From the NCBI GenBank assembly GCA_014843695.1, contig CM026395.1:50140557-50204556 (forward strand): a stretch of DNA of 64,000 nucleotides, written 5' to 3'. The notes below the pieces were generated by a model. The model did no database searches. It saw only the letters and a program-made list of their open reading frames with translations, and was not told where the DNA came from. Positions 57,410 through 64,000 of the stretch are shown here, one piece after another (the stretch's first letter is position 1; every line of letters starts with the position of its first letter). The position numbers and the translations under genes were made by a program. This stretch comes from Archivesica marissinica (lineage: Eukaryota; Mollusca; Bivalvia; Venerida; Vesicomyidae).

Positions 57410-60400
57410 TAAAAAATGTCAGATAAGTAAATCTGTGTTATATGTAAAAAGAAATGTCAGATATGTAAAACTGTGCTATATGTAAATAGAAATGTCAGGT
57501 ATATAAAACTGTGCTATATGTAAATAGAAATGTCAGGTATGTAAAACTGTGCTATATGTAAATAGAAATGTCAGGTATGTAAAACTGTGCTATATGTAAA
57601 TAGAAATGTCAGGTATGTAAAACTGTGCTATATGTAAATAGAAATGTCAGGTATATAAAACTGTGCTATATGTAAATAGAAATGTCAGGTATGTAAATAT
57701 GTGCTATATGTAAATAGAAATGTCAGATATGTAAAACTGTGCTATATGTAAATAAAAATGGCAGATATGTAAAACTGTGCTATATGCAAATAGAAATGTC
57801 AGATATGTAAAACTGTGATATATGTAAATAGAAATGTCAGATATGTAAAACTGTGCGATATGTAAATAGAAATGTCAGATATGTAAAACTGTGCTATATG
57901 TAAAAAAGAAATATCAGGTATGTAAAACTGTGCTATATGTAAAGAGAAATGTCAGGTATATAAAACTGTGGTATATGTAAAAAGAAATGTCAGATATGTA
58001 AAACTGTGCTATATGTAAATAGAAATGTCAGATATGTAAAACTGTGTTATATGTAAATAGAAGTGTCAGATATGTAAAACTGTGCGATATGTAAATAGAA
58101 ATGTCAGATATGTAAAACTGTGCTATATGTAAAAAGAAATGTCAGGTATGTAAAACTGTGATATATGTAAATAGAAATGTCAGATATGTAAAACTGTGCT
58201 ATATGTAAATAGAAATGTCAGATATGTAAAACTGTGCTATATGTAAATAGAAATGTCAGATATGTAAAACTGTGCTATATGTAAGTAGAAATGTCAGATA
58301 TGTAAAACTGTGCTATATGTAAAACGAAATGTCAGATATGTAAAACTGTGCTATATGTAAAAAGAAATATCAGATATGTAAAACTGTGATATATGTAAAT
58401 AGAAATGTCAGACATGTAAAACAGTGCTATATGTAAATAGAAATGTCAGATATGTAAAACTGTGCTATATGTAAAACGAAATGTGAGATATGTAAAACTG
58501 TGCGATATGTAAATAGAAATGTCAGATATGTAAAACTGTGCGATATGTAAATAGAAATGTCAGATATGTAAAACTGTGATATATGTAAATAGAAATGTCA
58601 GATATGTAAAACTGTGCTATATGTAAGTAGAAATGTCAGATATGTAAAACTGTGCTATATGTAAAACGAAATGTCAGATATGTAAAACTGCGCTATATGT
58701 AAAAAGAAATATCAGATATGTAAAACTGTGATATATGTAAATAGAAATGTCAGATATGTAAAACTGTGTTATATGTAAATAGAAATGTCAGACATGTAAA
58801 ACTGTGATATATGTAAATAGAAATGTCAGACATGTAAAACTGTGTTATATGTAAATAGAAATGTCAGATATGTAAAACTGTGCGATATGTAAATAGAAAT
58901 GTCAGATATGTAAAACTGTGCTATATGTAAAAAGAAATGTCAGGTATGTAAAACTGTGATATATGTAAATAGAAATGTCAGATATGTAAAACTGTGCTAT
59001 ATGTAAATAGAAATGTCAGATATGTAAAACTGTGCTATATGTAAATAGAAATGTCAGATATGTAAAACTGTGCTATATGTAAGTAGAAATGTCAGATATG
59101 TAAAACTGTGCTATATGTAAAAAGAAATATCAGATATGTAAAACTGTGCTATATGTAAATAGAAATGTCAGATATGTAAAACTGTGTTATATGTAAATAG
59201 AAATGTCAGACATGTAAAACTGTGATATATGTAAATAGAAATGTCAGACATGTAAAACTGTGCTATATGTAAATAGAAATGTCAGATATGTAAAACTGTG
59301 CTATATGTAAAACGAAATGTCAGATATGTAAAACTGTGCGATATGTAAATAGAAATGTCAGATATGTAAAACTGTGCGATATGTAAATAGAAATGTCAGA
59401 TATGTAAAACTGTGATATATGTAAATAGAAATGTCAGATATGTAAAACTGTGCTATATGTAAGTAGAAATGTCAGATATGTAAAACTGTGCTATATGTAA
59501 AACGAAATGTCAGATATGTAAAACTGCGCTATATGTAAAAAGAAATATCAGATATGTAAAACTGTGATATATGTAAATAGAAATGTCAGATATGTAAAAC
59601 TGTGTTATATGTAAATAGAAATGTCAGACATGTAAAACTGTGATATATGTAAATAGAAATGTCAGACATGTAAAACTGTGCTATATGTAAATAGAAATGT
59701 CAGATATGTAAAACTGTGCTATATGTAAAACGAAATGTCAGATATGTAAAACTGTGCTATATGTAAAAAGAAATGTCAGATATGTAAAACTGTGCTATAT
59801 GTAAATAGAAATGTCAGACATGTAAAACTGTAATATATGTAAATAGAAATGTCATATATGTAAAACTGTGATATATGTAAATAGAAATGTCAGATATGTA
59901 AAACTGTGCTATATGTAAAACGAAATGTCAGATATGTAAAACTGTGCTATATGTAAAAAGAAATGTCAGATATGTAAAACTGTGCGATATGTAAATAGAA
60001 ATGTCAGACATGTAAAACTGTGATATATGTAAATAGAAATGTCAGATATGTAAAACTTTGATATATGTAAATAGAAATGTCAGATATGTAAAACTGTGCG
60101 ATATGTAAATAGAAATGTCAGATATGTAAAACTGTGCGATATGTAAATAGAAATGTCAGATATGTAAAACTGTGCGATATGTAAATAGAAATGTCAGATA
60201 TGTAAAACTGTGCGATATGTAAATAGAAATGTCAGATATGTAAAACTGTGCGATATGTAAATAGAAATGTCAGATATGTAAAACTGTGCGATATGTAAAT
60301 AGAAATGTCAGATATGTAAAACTGTGCTGCGATATGTAAATAGAAATGTCAGATATGTAAAACTGTGCTGCGATATGTAAATAGAAATGTCAGATATGTA

Positions 60401-60522
60401 AAACTGTGATATATGTAAATAGAAATGTCAGATATGTAAAACTGTGCTATATGTAAATAGAAATGTCAGATATGTAAAACTGTGATATATGTAAATAGAA
60501 ATGTCAGACATGTAAAACTAGT
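57410..60522. repeat. Large minisatellite, 38-bp unit, about 82 copies
   Basis: The unit runs GTAAATAGAAATGTCAGATA then TGTAAAACTGTGCTATAT. Variants (GTGCGATAT, GTGATATAT, AAAACGAAATG, AAAAGAAATATC, CAGACATG) recur in the same order over several hundred bases (compare 58560-58860 with 59400-59660), showing multi-unit duplication. Confidence 0.96.
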
Positions 60523-61224
60523 GCAGTACATTTAGCCAAAAAAATGACCGAACCAGAGAAAAAAATTGAACAGATAGTGCACCTATATTGCCATCATCTA
60601 TAAGGTTTCATCTTTCAGAATAAATAAAATCATTTTTTCTGAGCGTGGTGGAAATATAATTATTTTCAAGGTCAAGGTCACCAGGAATGGTAAAAGCATG
60701 AAGTGGAGATATATAGCATTTGCCAGATATATGTAGGCATAAACAGTTAATACTCCCTAAATACTCATTTGAGTATAATGATGTAAACAAATTAAGAAAG
60801 TGTACAGTCATTTAAGGATGACATTGACACCCATTTTCAAGGTCAAGGCAAACTTCTGACATTTTTTACGAAGTTTCACTTGCTTTACTGCTGTTTTATT
60901 TATTATTATATTCAAAACGATTTATATAAGCTTTTTTCGGATACATTAATATTGTGTATGTAAACAGTAGTCTTAGAATTCAGTTTGAAGCAGACTTGGT
61001 AGTATACATAACCGGGATTGTATCAATAATGGTAAGTAATACTACTGAACATAATAAGAATTCATATATCTGAATCATAATCAAACATTTTGGTAATATT
61101 TTAAGCATATTTTCAGTAATACATAATTATTCTAAACATTTCGAACTTAGGGTACTTGTTTCTTCTATATCATGACATGTCACGTTTTCTATTAGATACA
61201 TTAAATGAACTAGGGATTTTGCAG
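60523..61224. other. AT-rich stretch between array and pseudogene
   Basis: Contains TTTTCAAGGTCAAGGTCACC and, near 60836, TTTTCAAGGTCAAGGCAAAC, a repeated AAGGTCAAGG word. No gene seen; the missing carboxypeptidase 3' exons were looked for here and not found. Confidence 0.4.
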
Positions 61225-64000
61225 TTCCTATCGGGAAGTGCTACGGTATGAACAGAACGCAGCCTTGACACAAAATCTTGAAATTCCAATATGCGCTGAC
61301 GACTCATTTGTGCAGTTCATGGCTGATAATGTTGGCCATAACATCCGAACAATTGACGAACTGAATACATGTCATGGGATGGGCATAATTGCGATTGTTA
61401 TCCCAGAAAGCTGATCCAAAAAGGTTATTCCTAGGGCAAACCTTTCTACTTCTGATATTGTGGAAATGACAAGAATCAGAATACACTACCGAATCCCGAT
61501 GAAAAATGAAGTTAGTCTTTAAAGCCTTGCCGAAGTCTATCACAGAAGACAAGACGTACAATATAGACATACTTTGGAATATATCGTGGGTACTAAGACC
61601 GAAGTCACCACTATGGAATGGCACCATGCAGATGATTTACGATGGAAGTCACCCAGGTGCTTCCTCTACATTCTTCATGCCGATGATTGACATGGATCCA
61701 TCAAATGAAACGTGTATATACTCCACCCTTGTCTGTGTAGCAGAATAACCAGAGACATATAACGTCACACCTGTACATTTGATCAGCCACTTTGATGGAA
61801 GGCTCAATGCTTAATAGAGACAGAGACACCAGATAGCCATGTAAAGAAGATAGTTCTTCGGTTGGGTGGACTTCATATGCAGATGAGCTACATGGGTTGT
61901 ATAGCCCATCTTATGACTGACTCGGGTATGACAGAGCTATTTCAGACAGTGTATACAGATAACACTGTTCCACACATGCTAAGTGGCAAGTCAATTTCAC
62001 GAGCCGTGCGAGGCCATGCCTTGGCAGAATTGGCACTCGGTATCATGCTTGTGTCTATCTGCTTTGACATCGACTTATCCAGCTACATTAGTGTAGAGAC
62101 GCAGATGGATAGCGAATGGATTATGAATTTGGAAGATCAGAACACTGAAGATGAAGTGGATGCAATACATCCTGACAGAGAAAATGGAGAAAGAGAAAGT
62201 GAATATGGTGTGATTGATAGTACAGAAGTATGTGAAGAAATGAATGAATGAATGAATGTGTTAGACAACCTGATGAAGATGAACAAAAACATGGGATATT
62301 AAGACTGCGGTGTGATCTGATATTGTTACGAATTTAGCACACACATGGAAAGCTAAAATAGAAGAAATGAAAAGTAAAGGAAGAACATCAAGACCATAGG
62401 TACAATACATAGAAATGCTTGACATCTTGAAGAAATACACCAAGAATGGCGATTACACCTCCAAGCTGTTTTGGATATGCTTCCATACTGGCTGCATCTG
62501 GACATAATGCCTATACAATATCGTTACACATCTACATGTCCAACATGCTTGACTTACAAAACAAGCATCCATATGCGTATCAACACTTTATGGACGAAAA
62601 ACATGTTGTTAGACGAAGTGAAAGATACTGGGCAGGTCTTAGTACAGATCTCATAATTGAACAGGTCCTGATGAGGAGTATAAAAACCGTTGGTGGACTG
62701 ACTCGGGGAGCTACAAAGGACAATGTGGATGTTGTCTCGACCTGGTTGAACTGGAAAGCAAAACGTAACGAGCGAACAACATGGGGATTGCGGAAAGTCT
62801 AGACTTGCAAAAGATGATATAAGAGTGATGGCTGAGTATTTGGTGAACAGACACCCGTTTACACCGGAACCTGAGCTGAGAAGCATATCAGGTGGTGTAG
62901 TGGCCGATGAAAGAGTGTCAATGTCAAATGAAATCTGTAAAGTTATATTCACCAATATGATGGGCAAACCAGCAGAATCCAGTGTGTTCAGAAGAAACAA
63001 ACAAGACATTCCTATGTGTGATGATGCAAATACAGAGATGAAAAATGAAATGATCATGGTAGACCCACAGCTTCTTTTTCAAAGAATGATATCAGCAGCT
63101 CACAACGAAGTCCCAGAGGAGGATTTAGACATGCTTTTCTCCCATGAACTGTGTTCCTTCCCACCAGCATTGTTCGAGAGCCCCAGCCTGATAAGTCAAG
63201 CAAACAAGTCAGCTCTCCAAACTGAAATGCTCAAGACAGTTTCCAACAAACACAAACTAACTGGCCAGAATGCAAATGTATGTAATGTAATATATGCTAT
63301 GTCTTAGATTGTGGTGCTCTATTGCAAAAGATCCCATGGGAGAGAGGTCAAACATACAAGGCCATATACTAGACGTATGTTAATTTTGCATTGAAAAGTA
63401 CAATTTTACAGTCATTTTTGATGAATATGAAGATGGAGCATCAATGAAAGACAATACACACATGAGACGAACAGGCGGTCAAATTTGAGCTAAAATTAAA
63501 ATTGAACTGGATATGATAATAAGTTCATAGAAACATCAGGTACGTCTAAACAAAAGGAACAGACAGAAGTTCATAAACTTATTGTCAGGTTATTTGGCGG
63601 AAGCTGGAGTGAATGTGATTAATGGCAAGTCAGATGCTGACTACTTAATAGTGAAATCAGCTCTAGATGCTTCGCTATGCCAGAACACAATTGTCGTTGG
63701 TGAGGACACTGATTTATTAGTAATGTTGTGCTACCATGCCAGGAACCTTGAGAATAGCATACAACTCATTTCAGAAGGAAAAAAGAACAAATGCTGCAAT
63801 GTCAGCGAGGTCCAAGAACATATTGGCCCTGAAATATGTAACAATATACTTTTTCTACATGCATTTCTGGGCTGCAACAGTGTCCAAGCCTAGTGGCATT
63901 GGTAAGTCAGCAGCTCTGAAGACTTTCAAAAGAAGTCCTTCATTTCGTAAGTGTGCTTCAGTTTTCAATGAAAATCTAGAAGACATTACCAAGGATGATA
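61225..64000 (+). pseudogene. Decayed copy of a multi-copy invertebrate gene family with a PIN/FEN-like segment
   Basis: After an acceptor-like gattttgcag, protein-like sequence can be followed through many frameshifts and stops: SYREVLRYEQNAALTQNLEI, SFVQFMADNVGHNIRTIDEL, CHGMGIIAIVIPE (61225-61410); SHPGASSTFFMPMIDM (near 61645-61695); MQMSYMGCIAHLMTDSG and SGKSISRAVRGHALAELAL (61880-62050); RRSERYWAGLSTDLIIEQVL with TVGGLTRGATKDN (62605-62730); VDPQLLFQRMIS, HELCSFPPALFESPSL (63060-63190); DADYLIVKSALDAS, VVGEDTDLLVMLCYHA and HAFLGCN, then after a shift GIGKSAALKTFKRS (63640-63935). This order matches a family I know from bivalve and arthropod genomes as unnamed, often transposon-associated proteins. 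The GEDTDLLV run resembles a metal-binding segment of PIN/FEN nucleases, which is inference. It continues past the window. Confidence 0.65.

Overview
The window is AT-rich animal DNA, most likely from a mollusc and probably a bivalve. That assignment is inference, based on intron-rich genes with GT-AG splice sites, many tRNA-headed SINEs, decayed LINEs and TTAA-flanked MITEs, very heavy minisatellite load, and a degenerate ORF family I associate with bivalve genomes. No bacterial or organellar feature was seen. Most long open frames are read-throughs of stop-free tandem arrays, not genes.

Three protein-coding loci can be supported. (1) Minus strand, 786-14650: a five-exon arylacetamide-deacetylase-like (AADAC/HSL-type) alpha/beta-hydrolase. 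Five separate pieces join in frame to 402 aa, about the family length. The HGGGW oxyanion motif and the catalytic Asp and His are present, but the nucleophile elbow reads GDGSGG instead of GDSAGG, and one splice donor is not GT. (2) Plus strand, 23802-26078: a kinase-domain protein, 758 aa in one large exon, with an HRD-to-LND change in the catalytic loop. (3) Plus strand, 43461-57110 and onward: an M14 metallocarboxypeptidase (A/B type) rebuilt from eight exons that join in phase to 330 residues. It has a signal peptide, a propeptide, all three zinc ligands and the substrate-binding Arg/Asn residues. The last ~85-90 residues, which carry the catalytic Glu, are not found in the window. At the right edge (61225-64000) lies a broken copy of a multi-copy gene family.

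The rest is mostly repeats. Tandem arrays: 38 bp (4190-4619), 32 bp (6535-10650), 36 bp (15490-16428), 16 bp (18172-18412), GGGTC (20893-21062), 53 bp (27965-29719, grown inside a LINE reverse-transcriptase ORF), 69 bp (30889-32570), 35 bp (32812-34545), 21 bp (35690-35937), 38/40 bp (38784-40143 and 42310-42984), 27 bp (40978-41309 and 43820-44782), 36 bp (50486-50845), 48 bp (53055-53262), 11 bp (53295-54180), TATC (54987-55172), 51 bp (56131-56755) and 38 bp (57410-60522).

Dispersed elements include several tRNA-headed SINE families that share tails, two SINE-B copies with clear 11-12 bp target-site duplications, two piggyBac-type MITEs flanked by TTAA, fold-back elements and at least three LINE fragments. 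A 1000-N gap (41310-42309) sits between two copies of a ~1.16 kb block that carries carboxypeptidase exon 1; this may be an assembly artefact.
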